Source: Plantago elongata
Lineage: Eukaryota > Streptophyta > Magnoliopsida > Lamiales > Plantaginaceae
DNA: 54,457 nt
Reading direction: 5' to 3'
Assembly: GCA_036897095.1 (NCBI GenBank)
Contig: JAYMSP010000387.1
Span: 1-54,457 of the forward strand
The notes beneath the pieces were generated by a model, which ran no database searches, had not been told where the DNA came from, and saw only the letters and a program-made list of their open reading frames with translations. A program made the translations under genes and the position numbers. Below are positions 34,571 through 46,751 of the stretch, piece after piece; the first letter of the stretch is position 1, and every line of letters begins with the position of its first letter.

Positions 34571-35825
34571 CTTCATGTCATTTTGTATCGTATCGTATCA
34601 TTTCATCTACATTGTTTATATAGTTTGTTTCATCCTGACTCGGTTTTACATTGAGTAACTTGACGAGACGTGTCATTTTTTAAGCAATATAATAAGTCTC
34701 CTAATTTTCAAAAGTGTCATTTTTAAACAATATAATAAGTCTCCTAATGGACTTCGAAAATGTCATTTTACTTGTAAAAGTGTCATTTCGCCTTTGCAAA
34801 TTATTTAACAATTCTTTTCTATTCTCTTGCAACCGGCTATTAAAATATGTTATATATTGTCATGTTAAAGTGTCATTTCACTTTTGCAACTTGTTTAGTG
34901 TTTTTTTTCAATTTTCCAGCAACCAGTTACTAAAAAATGTCATTTCAATTGTTTTTACGCTTACACCACAGGCAACCCTTCGTCCATCCAGTTGTTGTTT
35001 CCGTATAAACCATTGTGTGTCTTCGGATCACACTCCGACTCACCTGCACCTTATCGCGACTATAAAACTCTAGGTGTGTATATGAATTGATTAGATTACT
35101 CAAACTAAAAACCCCCATTATGATGAAAATTGTCCATTTTTCAGTTTGTTCAACATTTGGTTGGAGCTCTTGTAGTCTCAATACTAGCTCTCGTTATTTT
35201 AGAAATCAGTTGCAATAAGGCACAAAATATTGGATCTATTTCTACATCAAGTATTTCAAAAGGCATCTCCTATGTGCCTTAAACTTTCTCTTCAATAATA
35301 TTCTATATACATTGCTTTATTAAAATCATAAATATATTTATATTTATGTTTAAATCTTTTATGTAAAATTGCCACTTCTCGATCAAATTACAACCGTTCA
35401 TTATTAATTTTCTATTCTTTAATGGATTTGAAATATCGTTACTGAAAATGTTGTCAACATTTTCATATTTTTCTTTTCTTTGTTTAATTAAATTTGTTAA
35501 AGACGATTTTTCAGGACTCTGCACTGAAAAAGTATCAATCTCAGAATATAATATGTAAAAAAAAAATGTATATAGTTTATGTATGTCACATCAAATATGG
35601 TTATACATGTGAATATAGTAATTAATTTATAAAATTTATCGGCACCGCGCTTAGTGTGGTGTATCTTTTCTAGTTATTAGTATAAGTGTATAACCTTTTA
35701 TTTTGTGAGACATATATTGAAAATGCATATGATAGTTATTTGTTGTTGACCAAGTATTTTCACTATAATAGTTGATTGTGCACTGATTTTTTATTATTGA
35801 TTTTACATTACTTCACTTTGATTAG
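34571..35825. other. Intergenic, no gene seen
   Basis: It contains several copies of AAAGTGTCATTT (around 34712-34940) as a loose short repeat. No gene is supported. Confidence 0.4.
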
Positions 35826-36260
35826 TACGAGTCAGGTGATTCGAGTCACTTCTGATCGGATGAGTGTTGGTCGGATGAATTTAGGTCAATTCTAATTCGG
35901 TTCATTTTGGACCGATTGGTTTGGGTCAATTTGGATTCGGGTCTTTTCGGGATCGGATCAATTCTAAACTCAGGTCATTTTGGGTCGGGTGATTTCAGGT
36001 AAATTCTAATTTGGATCATTCCGGATAGGGTCTATTCAGATCGTTCTAATCTGATCGCTTGGGATCGGGTTATTTTAAATTCACTGGGTCAATTTGTGTT
36101 TCGGGTAATTTTCGGATATTACAATTTCAGTTCATTTTTAGATTCGAAACGGGTTTCGAATCATTCTCGTATTTTTAATTGTGGTAATTTTAGATTTGGG
36201 TCGAATTGTTTTAAATCGAATTTCACATTTACATCAAGACCATCAGGTCTAGATACGGGT
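35826..36260. repeat. Degenerate minisatellite of GGGTCATTTTGGGTCGG words
   Basis: A long series of related words, including GGTCAATTCTAA, GGTTCATTTTGGACCG, GGTCATTTTGGGTCGG and GGATCATTCCGGATAGG, is spaced by about 20-25 bases. It is an old, diverged tandem array. Confidence 0.6.
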
Positions 36261-39200
36261 AGGGAATTCGCATTTCATATAGTTTGAGTTTGCATTTTAG
36301 TATATTGACATTTGCTCTAAATCCAAAATATCAAAGTAAGAATGGAAATTTACTTTTGAGTCTTTTGTACATGCACAAAAGTTCCTGTAAAATGAGTTCA
36401 ATGTCTTCAATATATATAATAATGTAAAGTGAGCAACTTGTATTCTCATTCAATGGATAATCATACACCATCTTTATACATACAAACACCTAATATAATG
36501 AGTTACCTTAAAATTATTAAAAAATTAATAGCTAAGTTATAATAACAAATCAATAAATGAATGATTATTAATTATACAAAGTTAATATTTCTATAAAATA
36601 TTAATATCGACTTTTACTTGAGACGAGATGAAACAACAATAATCATCTTTAAATAAGGTGTCCATTGATAAGATATGTACGGTGTGTCGGTATCCCAGCA
36701 TTTTGAAACTCGTATGATTTATTTTGGAGAAGGAACTTTAGACCCCATATTAACTAGCTCCAAATTAAGCTATATATGTACAGTTTATTGTTTCCGAAAG
36801 TTGAATTGTGACAAGTGAATCTTTAATTTTAATGCTGAAATCATTAGCATAATTTTTTATTATGTGTAACAACATAGCTATAGATATTCCTTGGGTGGTG
36901 AATTCGAATAGACACATAAATTTAACTAAGTAGATTGAACCGAGAAACCACTGACCAACCAACGTATGCGATCATGTGCAAATAAAAGAAAACATATATT
37001 ATATTTCTATACAATATATACAAAAATCGGATATGCAAAATTACTATGGGTAGTCATCATTGTCCGTTATACTACAATAGATTGATTATTAAACTAACAA
37101 AAAAAAAGTCAAAGATTATGCCTGATACTGATAGCCTGTGAAGAAGCAAACACACACATGGAAGCAGGAGAGATTGAGGATTCAGCAAGTTGAGTTAATT
37201 GCATGCGCTTGGTGTTAATTACTCTACTAATTGAATTGTACATTCATGACCTCACGCTGCATGTGTGTTAAAGGGAGTAAACCGCAATGATCAATCGATC
37301 ATATATGTACACCTGGCCTAATTTTAACCACTTACGTTAGCTAGTAATCCTTGGTAATCGTAAACATCATACCGGTTTTTTTCTAAACGGTTAAGAGTAC
37401 AACTATTTTAGTCATATATTAATACATCTTTACTTCTAAATTTAGTCATATACCAACACATATTTACTTCTAAACTATATTATGCGTTAACCAGAAATCG
37501 ATTTCTGCACCTCCTCCTTACCATTTCTACTTCATTCCACTGCACCACCTTATGCCTTCCGGAAACATCATACGTTAAAATGACAATTTTTGTAATTTGT
37601 GGATAATGTAATGTTTTTTTGTAATTAGTTAGGCGCACGGTAGTTTCGTTCTTAATTATTGATCATATACATGAAATGTTGTATTATGATTAAAAATTAA
37701 TAAATATATGCGAAATATATTCAGTATATATATATGAATTATAATATATATTTACCTGGAATATAAAGCAACGGTTAATTTATTTTTTAAACAGTAAGCA
37801 ACTACTAATATTATACCTGTGAAATATACTTGTGACCTGACCAAAAATTCAAAAGAGACGAAATCTTCAAATTAAAAAGTGAGCTAAAAAATGAAACGAG
37901 GCTAGAATTTTAAATTCGAGGTGCCAGTTATATATATAATTATTTATGAAGTTTGTAACAATAACACAAATAATACTCACTCCTTTTCAATTTTAATTGA
38001 ACTCAAATGATGGAGGCCGCAATAATGGTTGGCTACATTCTTCAACGTGTTTCTAGATGGCTGAATTTAGATCGAATTGAATATGTGACATGCAATAGAT
38101 TGAATGGTAATAATTATTCCGGTCAATAACTATTTATTTTGATTTCAATGTTTTACTAACATTATTTTTTGAGTTAAATAATAAGTATTTTTTTTAATGT
38201 AATCTGTTTTTTAAAACTTATCTCTATTATGAATTTGTAATTCGCTTTCTATCCATTTTGCTCTTCGGGTCGCCGGACTAGGCTTTATTGGTCTTTTCCA
38301 AATGAGCCTTAGGTTGTCTTTCGGCCCTAAAACAAAAGGAACAGGCCATAACACTGTAATCATGAAATGGGCCTTAACATACCAAGTACCCGGGGAAAAT
38401 TTGATTTCTACATCATTTCAGATAAGCCCATCTCCACTTAATTGTGAATTTGTGATACAATTAACTCAAGATTGAATGATTAAAATGTTTGTCAAACTCG
38501 GAAAAAAGATTTAATTTGACCCATTCCTTAACATTTTCAAATTGAAAAGTGACTTGGAAGTTTATTTTTTCCTACAAGTTAAACCTAAAACACCATAAAT
38601 AAGCCAAAAACCTATTTATAAATCATATTAGAATATATATACCTTAGCCAAGGAGTTGAGTTTTCTGAAACAAATTTCAAACCCGAAACTTAAGCTGAGT
38701 TATATATATTTCCCAATTTCGACCCAATAACACTTTCATTATATCTGACAAATTTCACACTTATGAAATGTAACAGGACAGAGAAGGAAAAAAAACAAAA
38801 TTGGAAAATTATTGGCCTGATTAGTTTTAGTTTATGATTATAAGAGTAATGATCTGATAATATTAATTAATATCCTACTGGCCGAAGGAGTATTGTATTG
38901 TATATCCGATGGCAAATATACCCACAGCTGTCACATAGAATGAATTATAAACTACTACTACTAGTACAAAACACAATATTCTAAATTCTTGAACCAATAA
39001 TGGTTAGAATTCATGTAAGTATAAAACAAATATTCTCTAGTGAATATTTTGGTACTAGCAAAGGCTCCAAAAAGAGTAGCAAGAATTACTACCCATTCCT
39101 TTCACTAAATTCTAGTCCAGTAATAATAAAATATTAATTGTAGTTATTTTATACATGTCTCTATACATATATTTAAAGCAGAGATCTGATGAACCATGTG

Positions 39201-42200
39201 AGCTTCTTTGTACTCTACTACTCTCTCCTTCAACAACTCCTTCCACTAAATCTCTCTGCACTTAATTGGTACTAGAACTTGTAGTAACTAATTATTAAGA
39301 TTAGTAATTTAAATTAATTATCCTAATCAAGACAACATTTGCATGTACTGGACTTCGACAAAAGCAAAGTACTTGTGATAATGTGTTTTCCCATGTTAAT
39401 ATTAGTATTAATCAAAGTGATCAAGATGTGGAACAAGTATGTACAACTGGACGAGGGAGGCTAGAGACAAAGCTACTCTTGTGTTGAAACTCTGTATTCT
39501 ACCTTACTTCCAGAGTTCCAGTTCAAAAATCAAGAGTCATAGATATGGAGATGTATATTAATTTGTTGGGTAATGATGATATATAAGTTAACACAATTAA
39601 TTATGTATTCCTTCTGGATTTTACACTGGGATAATTAATTTGTATCATCAAATATTTAAGTTCAAAGGAAAAACTCGTTAAATCTATAACTCGAAAATAA
39701 TTCTATGAGCTTCATTTGGGTTTTCTTTTTCTATCCCACGAACTGTGTTAAAGCTCTGCTCGATTCGCGTGTGACTAGGTTAATGATTATGGAACTTTAA
39801 GATAATTTATTCCTATCATGTTATAGGCTATGTTCTCTAATACCATTGAACAAAATCTCAGTGTCTATTATAATATATAGAATTTCAACTCATTATAAGT
39901 GCAAGGTCATAAATAGACTTGATCAATTTATCTTTTTATATATTTTGACATTGACTTCATGCACATTTCAACCTTTTCAAAAGACTCAACAAGTGAATAT
40001 ATTGGTACAAGTAGAAATTGAAATTGTGTGTCTATTCATGTTGAAATCTAAAATCAATAGTCAAATTAAATTATGTATATCTCAACACTCATGAGGCTTT
40101 TTATAAGTTTAAAAGTGACCCTTTAGCTACTTTATTGTCATTTACAGACTTCCTTCTTATCCAAACGCACCAAAGAAATTAACGTGTTATATAATCTTCA
40201 TGAAGAACTATGTCCGAAGGATGTATCGTAACTTATTAATTAGTAATAGAATAAGAAAAGATACAAAATTAATTCAACATTGTGTTCACAAGCTAACATT
40301 AAATTCATCAAATTTTCTTGGCTAGCTAAGCCCTAGGTGCACTGTTGTGACATCGTTATCACAAATCAAGTATTAGAAAACTTAATTAGCTAGCTAATCC
40401 TAGCCGAAATCCTAATCCATATTGAGTCAATCACACACTACTATGTTAAGACATCAGTAATTATTTACAGACAGCTAGCAACGTAATTAATGGATATAAG
40501 TAGGGTTAGGGTTTAAAGACCTCTGGGAATTTGTGAATATTCTTTATTCTCTCTCTATTACAATAATTGATTGTTTAATATTATTCTTCCTGTAATAAAC
40601 AACAGGGAAAGAAACAAAAGACGCGTAGTTAGCGCCTATTTACATGATGCAATAATATTCTCTTTGAGAATTGAAGTAGTTAACAAAGTACACAAATATG
40701 GGTAATTTAGAGTTTAAAATTTCAACTGAACTACTCGATAAGTTCTCAGTTTAAAAAAATAAAATTTTATACGAAAGTACAGATTGATCTATACTATAAT
40801 TAAGAAAATCAATATTAGCTCTATTACTAATTATCAACATTATTAAACTAAATATATTTATGTAGAGAATGACCCATATTGTTAAGATGAATTATCAATG
40901 TTATTAATGAGAATATCGATTTTATCCACATTAATTGGTGTTTTCACATATTATAATAGAACTTTAACATAGACGTTTTGGTTAACATGGGTAGTTTTAT
41001 TGGTAATATATGTCGTCTCTAGGTAAAGATGTGTATATAAAAATATTAATGTTGAAAAACATAAATGATTTAATTGATAAGAGTATGTTTCCAATAATTT
41101 ATTTTATTAATTAAATATAAATATAATTAATTAATGGTATATGTTATGATATGTTATGTATCGTGTAATAGTTAAATGGATTGATTCTCTTGTAGTTGGT
41201 GGCAGTTTTGGAAGGATTGGGAAAGATGGGAAAAAGTGATTGTAGGGAAGGCAAGTGTATGGATTTTTGCCAAACAGATCTGACTCTGTTCGATTCGATC
41301 ATAATACTACCAAGTAAAAAGGGAATCCATGTTGTGTTGTATCTGACTTGTTCTCACTGACTGGCTTCATTGTTAGCTACTTGTTTTTTATTTTTCTTTT
41401 TCCTTTTTTGGTTCTTAAGATGGATGAAAGTTGATGATCAGTGATAGACTGATAGTAATGCTAGAATATTATTGTCAGTGATCAGTTACTGAATGGGAAA
41501 TGGTGCTCACTGCAATCCATGCAATTCTCAGTCTGTTTTCTTTTTTATACGTTCATTTTCTATGGAAACCCCAGTTGAGGATATTTCAGTAATACCGGTG
41601 TGGATGTAATGGGCGGATTTAGGGTGTACATAGGGGTAGGGGGTATGGCGTCCCCTAAAAATTTCAAAATAAAATTTTACTACGCATAATACTTTTGATT
41701 ATTTAAGATTTCGTCATCAACCTCTAAAATAATTGCAAATTACAATTACAAATATATATAATTTGACACCTTAAGACATTAAATCTCGGCTCGTGCTTAT
41801 CAAGAAACAATGAATACCAAGGTTTAAAACTAATTGGACCTTGAAATTGTACTATTTAGTGATAACTAAATGTAGTAGTCCATAACATTCATATGTACTA
41901 AATATATCCACATTTTAATTAGATCACGACAAGAGATCATAGAGATCGAGAACTGGTTGATGTAACAATCAAAGTTAAGGAAAGAAAGCAAAACTTGGTA
42001 CTTATTAATGAAGTGCCAAATGTAGCTACTCATGCAATTAATTGACATCGGTTGAATGATATGAAGTGATGATAAAATGTGGCATAACATCTATCAAAAT
42101 GCCAAAGTAAGCTTGTTTCTTGATATAGGCATTGCTAAATGAAGACATCCAACCTTCTGCATCTCATCAAGAACATCGATCCTGGCAACGTTATCATTAT

Positions 42201-42871
42201 CATTCACATCAACGCGTTTACTCTTGAATTCGTGATACCTTGATATGATTATATCTGTGGATAATCTGTGTTCTTCTGCATTTCAGGCCTTAATAATGCC
42301 ATATCATGGATAATCAATCCGTATATGTTCTGGGCAGAGTATGTCACCATTTACCAACTTCATAGTTCATACCAAGCATACATTTGCATAGACTCTTAGC
42401 TAGGAGTTAATTTTAATTCTGCAAAAATTCTATATAGCTTTAGCTACTATCATCTGCAGGGTCTAATATAATTCAAATATTATGCATTCTTTAGATATAC
42501 TATATGACAAGCATAATCAGGATACTGGCAAATCAAACTGTTATATCATAATTCACACCAGTACTATGTGAAGATCTACATGCACAAGATCTGTAGCATT
42601 TTTGATACAGAGCTAGGTCTATGGACTTGAAATTTCACACGCTTTGAGATATTTATATTGAATGTCAAACTATTACAGTCCGACAGGGTAAATGCAAGAC
42701 TCTAATCAGAATACTATTCAAGCAATTGAAGAAACGCACATTGGTATCTATCCGGAAACTATTAGGTGAGAGAAGAGGATGACCCGGTTTTTGGAAGCTG
42801 TAAGATCAAAGTACAAAAGAAGCCAATCTTAATTCGTAAGTTTAACATGCATCAATTGTGCTATCCAAACT
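36261..42871. other. Long gene-free interval
   Basis: I find no protein-coding gene, tRNA or complete mobile element in these 6.6 kb. A TTAGGGTTTAAA telo-box-like word lies near 40506. The right part (from about 42600) is the presumed 3' flank of the next zinc-finger gene. Non-coding RNA genes cannot be excluded by eye. Confidence 0.4.
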
Positions 42872-43747
42872 TTACTTCACCTTTGGAGCACCAAGTCTTA
42901 GCTCAAGATCCAAATCTTCTGATTGATGGACAAGGATACAGTTTTCCAGTCCACTCAAATTTGGCAACAAACTTAAGGGATTTGCTTCTATCTTCCTCCT
43001 CTTGAAACTAGCAACTTCCTCATCATACGAGGCCTTCGCTTTTGCTTCACAAACAACAAAATTCAAGTTCACCGACAAGTGATCTTCCGTGACACAGTCA
43101 TCCTTTTCAGCCCTTGAGTCGGTCAACAAACTTGTTGCTTCCTTCTCTAGGTTATCCCTGACCAAATTCAAACCAAACCGATCTCTCTTCTTGCTAATAA
43201 AGCTTGACCAAGATGGTGGGGTTGATTGAATTGTATGGCTGGCATGGTTCGTTTGAAAAATAGGAGAAAAGAATGAAAGGGTTGAGTTCTTTTCCTCTCT
43301 ATGTATTGTGGGTGGAGATGAAACCCTAATTTCAGAACTAGGGTTGTTATAAACAAAATTTTGCGGTGAGTACGGATTTGCATCAAAGGACACATGATGA
43401 ACATTTACAACATGATTTTGATGATGAGGAACAACTTGAGCTGGAGGAGGAGGAGGACTAGTAATCGGAGACTGCTTCAATCTTGCCCTATCTCTTCTAT
43501 GAACATTCATGTGACCCCCTAACGCTTGAGCCGACCTAAACTCTCTTCTACAAAAGCTGCAAGAATAAGATCTTGGTGGCCAAACACATCCTCCTAGCAC
43601 CCCTGCTGCATCTTCTGCAAAAGCTTGTTCTTCCCATGAATCGCCGTATGTACTTACTGGTGTTGGTGGTGGTGGTGGTGCAAGAAGATAAGGGCTTCCA
43701 TCGGGTTTCGAACTTTTAGCCCATAGCAAATGCCTTCCTTGCTCCAT
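42872..43747 (-). CDS. Single C2H2 zinc-finger EAR repressor, SUPERMAN/ZFP10-like
   Basis: Intronless gene for a 291-residue nuclear transcription factor. A proline-rich start ([10 protein letters not shown], 21-30) leads to [14 protein letters not shown] and then the finger [20 protein letters not shown]. Its ligands are Cys63, Cys66, His79 and His83, with QALGGH at 74-79 and the basic [12 protein letters not shown] after it. This block is nearly the same in SUPERMAN, RABBIT EARS, ZFP10 and ZFP11. The [11 protein letters not shown] lead-in favours the ZFP10/ZFP11 branch. The C-terminus ends with DLDLELRLG (278-286), an EAR repression motif. Both the finger and EAR are intact, so a repressor role in growth or organ patterning is expected. 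The specific targets are unknown. The start at 43747 fits the family's MEQ opening. Confidence 0.93.
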   Translation of the reverse strand: MEQGRHLLWAKSSKPDGSPYLLAPPPPPTPVSTYGDSWEEQAFAEDAAGVLGGCVWPPRSYSCSFCRREFRSAQALGGHMNVHRRDRARLKQSPITSPPPPPAQVVPHHQNHVVNVHHVSFDANPYSPQNFVYNNPSSEIRVSSPPTIHREEKNSTLSFFSPIFQTNHASHTIQSTPPSWSSFISKKRDRFGLNLVRDNLEKEATSLLTDSRAEKDDCVTEDHLSVNLNFVVCEAKAKASYDEEVASFKRRKIEANPLSLLPNLSGLENCILVHQSEDLDLELRLGAPKVK

Positions 43748-44210
43748 TTCTTGAAGAAAGTTTGTATTAATCTTTGATTCAAGAAATAGAGCTAATTTAT
43801 GAAGGAGAGTAACAAGTCTCGAGATGCTTGAGGGAATTAATGAATTATGACGGCAAGTCTACATCTAATGAGTTAATGATGAGAAGTTGATATGCTTGAT
43901 GTTTGGCATAGATTCCTATGAGCTTTTGAGAAAATGAGCTAGAAATGAGCTGAGCTGATATGTTTGTTAGGGTGGGGCGGGGTAGCACTCAAATTTTGGA
44001 CGTTTCATGCAGCTAATATTTGTATTTTAGTTCTAAGACTTTCGACAAACACTATTAGGATGTGTACTTCTAAAATAAATAAAATGTGTTACTAAAATGT
44101 TATGTGTGATTTAATTGTCGATATGAAGTTTAAGATGTAATATTTTAAAAATAATATATATATAAATGTAAAATATGATAAAATTAAAATGTATGATAGT
44201 ATACGTACAT
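43748..44210. other. Intergenic, upstream of zinc-finger gene
   Basis: Presumed promoter of the neighbouring minus-strand gene; no convincing TATA box or other feature seen. Confidence 0.4.
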
Positions 44211-44560
44211 AGATGTATGATAGTATACGTATAAAATGTATGAAGGTGAACGTATATGAATGTAAAATATAATAAAAATAAAATGTATGATAGTATAAGT
44301 ATAAATAGATAAAATATGTACTATTTGGTGAGACTCGAAAACATAGTAGTACTTCACATGAGAGACGATTGCGTCTTCAATTTTTAGATGTATGATAGTA
44401 TACGTATAAAATGTATGAAGGTGAACGTATGTAAATGTAAAATATAGTAAAAATAAAATGTATGATAGTATAAGTATAAATAGATAAAATATGTAATATT
44501 TGGTGAGACTCAAAAACATAGTAGTACTTCACATGAGAGACGATTGTGTCTTCAATTTTT
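44211..44560. repeat. 175-bp tandem duplication
   Basis: Unit 1 (44211-44385) and unit 2 (44386-44560) both start AGATGTATGATAGTATACGT and end TTCAATTTTT. They differ at only a handful of positions, and the next AGATG begins at 44561. A diverged partial copy precedes at about 44165. The minus-strand Y/F-rich frame covering it is spurious. Confidence 0.9.
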
Positions 44561-45365
44561 AGATGTTCAATTTAGGTGGGACCCGGGAACCCATAGTGCA
44601 TATGGATGCAAACTAAGATTTTGCGTGAGTCATATCATCCTTTTTGGCCTTGCTTAAGGATTCAAATGTAAATATATTTACTTACATATGGTAGCTTTCA
44701 CATTATGAGAGTGCAACTGTCATAAATCAGGAGTAAAACTATAATACTTACTTGACATGACAATTATATATCTTTCCCCGTTCTTGTTACGTTAATTTGA
44801 TCTATTCCTCATAGATATTTTTCTCTTGTGATAACCAAGTTGTAATTGTTTATTTTACAACAAAATCTCATATAATCAGGACACCAAAATGAAAGTACAA
44901 TGGATCCATTTACAAGTTATTTGGTATGATAAAATTTCAACATATACCCTCACACATAAATAGTGATAGAGCCAAGCCAGTCGAAGGAAAAATTACCCTC
45001 ACAATAAAGGATCATATCTCCGAGAAATTTACAGATTTATATTGTTCATCCGTATTATTAAAACGTTTATGTTGTTAACATAATTCATTTTTATATATAA
45101 GAAAAACACCAACATTAATAACATTGTCACAAAAACCACTGCTTATATAGGCTACTAGAAGGATAGTTATTCTTATATTAAAGCATACAATTAGTGAGGT
45201 GATCAATTGCTCTTGTAACTTACAAGAGTTAAAAATGAATATAATTGGTGGTCTTTGACCCTAAATGAATAAGGGATAGTAGTGGGGTAGTGGAGGAGAT
45301 AATGGACATTCATTATCATTTTATTTCATAGCACTCCCCCTTGAATGGCCATTGACTTGAGAGCG
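44561..45365. other. Intergenic, no gene seen
   Basis: AT-rich DNA leading into the long repeat region. No features are supported. Confidence 0.4.
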
Positions 45366-46073
45366 TGCCTCGTTAAAACCTTACTAGCAAAGTTCGAGTG
45401 GGAAAAAATTTAGTGAAGGAAAAAGAGTACACCATTCTTATTAACTAAAAATACGCTTTGGTAATACTGCCTTGTTAAAAACCTTGCCAAGAAAAATTCA
45501 GCGGGAAAAACCTTAGTCAAAGAAAAGAGTACAATGCGTAGTTACTCCCCCTCATGAGTGCATCATTTGATCTATTTCCACCATGTTCATATTGTCTTTT
45601 GAACAATTTGTTAATCCATAATATCAACATTATATGTTGAACTTAAACCACTTCATTGTGAACTTCATTCGTCATTTATTTGAATTATCTTCAATGTGCC
45701 ACGAATATCCCTCCATATATTGTTCATCACATAAGTCCTCGAAAGTTTCTGAATGGTTAGAATAAGAACACAAAAATTGTCCATATAAATTCATCTTCAT
45801 GAGAAGAACGTCTTGAGCACTATTCTTTAATAGAATATAGTGTTCTCTTTGAAAACTTTGCAAAAGATTTTGTCACAAGGAAATGAGTTCTAATCTTCAT
45901 CACATATTTAATGGTAAAGATAACTATGAAGTTATAGACATTGTCTTTGCAAAATATGTCACAATCATTGAGATATGGAGATAACCATATGTGTGATTAC
46001 AGTTGCCTCATTAAAAACTTTAATAGGAGAAATCAAATGGGATAATAACCTAGCAAAGGAAAAAGAGTGCAAC
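45366..46073. repeat. Three copies of a 65-bp GTTAAAACCTT..GAGTACA module
   Basis: Copies at 45366-45431, 45468-45533 and 46004-46073. Each has TGCCTYRTTAAAAMCTT, then a GGGAAAAA or GGGATAAT block, then CTAG/TTAG, RAAGGAAAA and AAGAGTRCA. The spacing is 102 and 536 bases, so this is an irregular direct repeat. Confidence 0.7.
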
Positions 46074-46728
46074 AATTGCTCATAGAATACGCAAATGTAC
46101 TTATTGCTTTGCAATTTTCATCTTCATTTGACAAGATACATGCCTTCTTCAGGAGGTACAGTAAGGAAATGTAAATTTTTTGTCAATTCAACCTTTAAGA
46201 ATATAAATTCTTACTTAAGAATTAATTAAGGTACATCTGGACCATGTCAATCTCAAGGTCATATTTGAAAATATTCTTTGCATGCTCAAAATACAAGTTG
46301 AGCTATCATTGGTATTACCAATACTACTCTTCACGAGTATTGATAATTGTTCTAATCCAATCCATGTTTGCTAACAAGATATTTTTAGTCTCCTTCTGGG
46401 ACAAACTGTCGGAGATGTGATTTCTCCTCATTGAACTTCTCAAATCATATGACTTGTAAGTCAAACCAGTCACTATTCATGTGCACAACCTAAGGGTTGT
46501 GTATGAGTGATAACATTCACACTATAATAATAACCATGTGAGTATGCAACATGATAACTAAGAATTCTAGAAAATAAATAAATAATGCAAACTATGCAAG
46601 AATAAATATATTATGATGCATTGTTTAATAATCTAAATGCACATGAAATTTGACTCGATAATGCAACGGTACCGTACGTATTTCGAATTCGTCAATCAAA
46701 AGGACTTATGGTCCATGAGCTCATTTTT

Positions 46729-46751
46729 ATCATCATCATCATCATCATCAT
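46729..46751. repeat. (ATC)n microsatellite
   Basis: About seven ATC units in a row. Confidence 0.9.

Noticed and set aside
40503..40516. Interstitial telomere repeat
   Set aside because: Only one TTAGGGTTT word is present; at most a telo-box-like promoter word, not an array.
28088..42871. Search for hidden multi-exon genes or microRNA precursors
   Set aside because: No conserved protein motif with plausible splice sites and no well-known mature microRNA sequence was recognised by eye; RNA evidence would be needed to go further.
42766..43005. 79-codon plus-strand frame at the end of the ZFP10-like gene
   Set aside because: It is antisense to the conserved EAR-motif end of the zinc-finger gene.
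44184..44519. 111-codon minus-strand frame with repeated YIF/HTF words
   Set aside because: It is the reading of the 175-bp tandem duplication, with no family resemblance.
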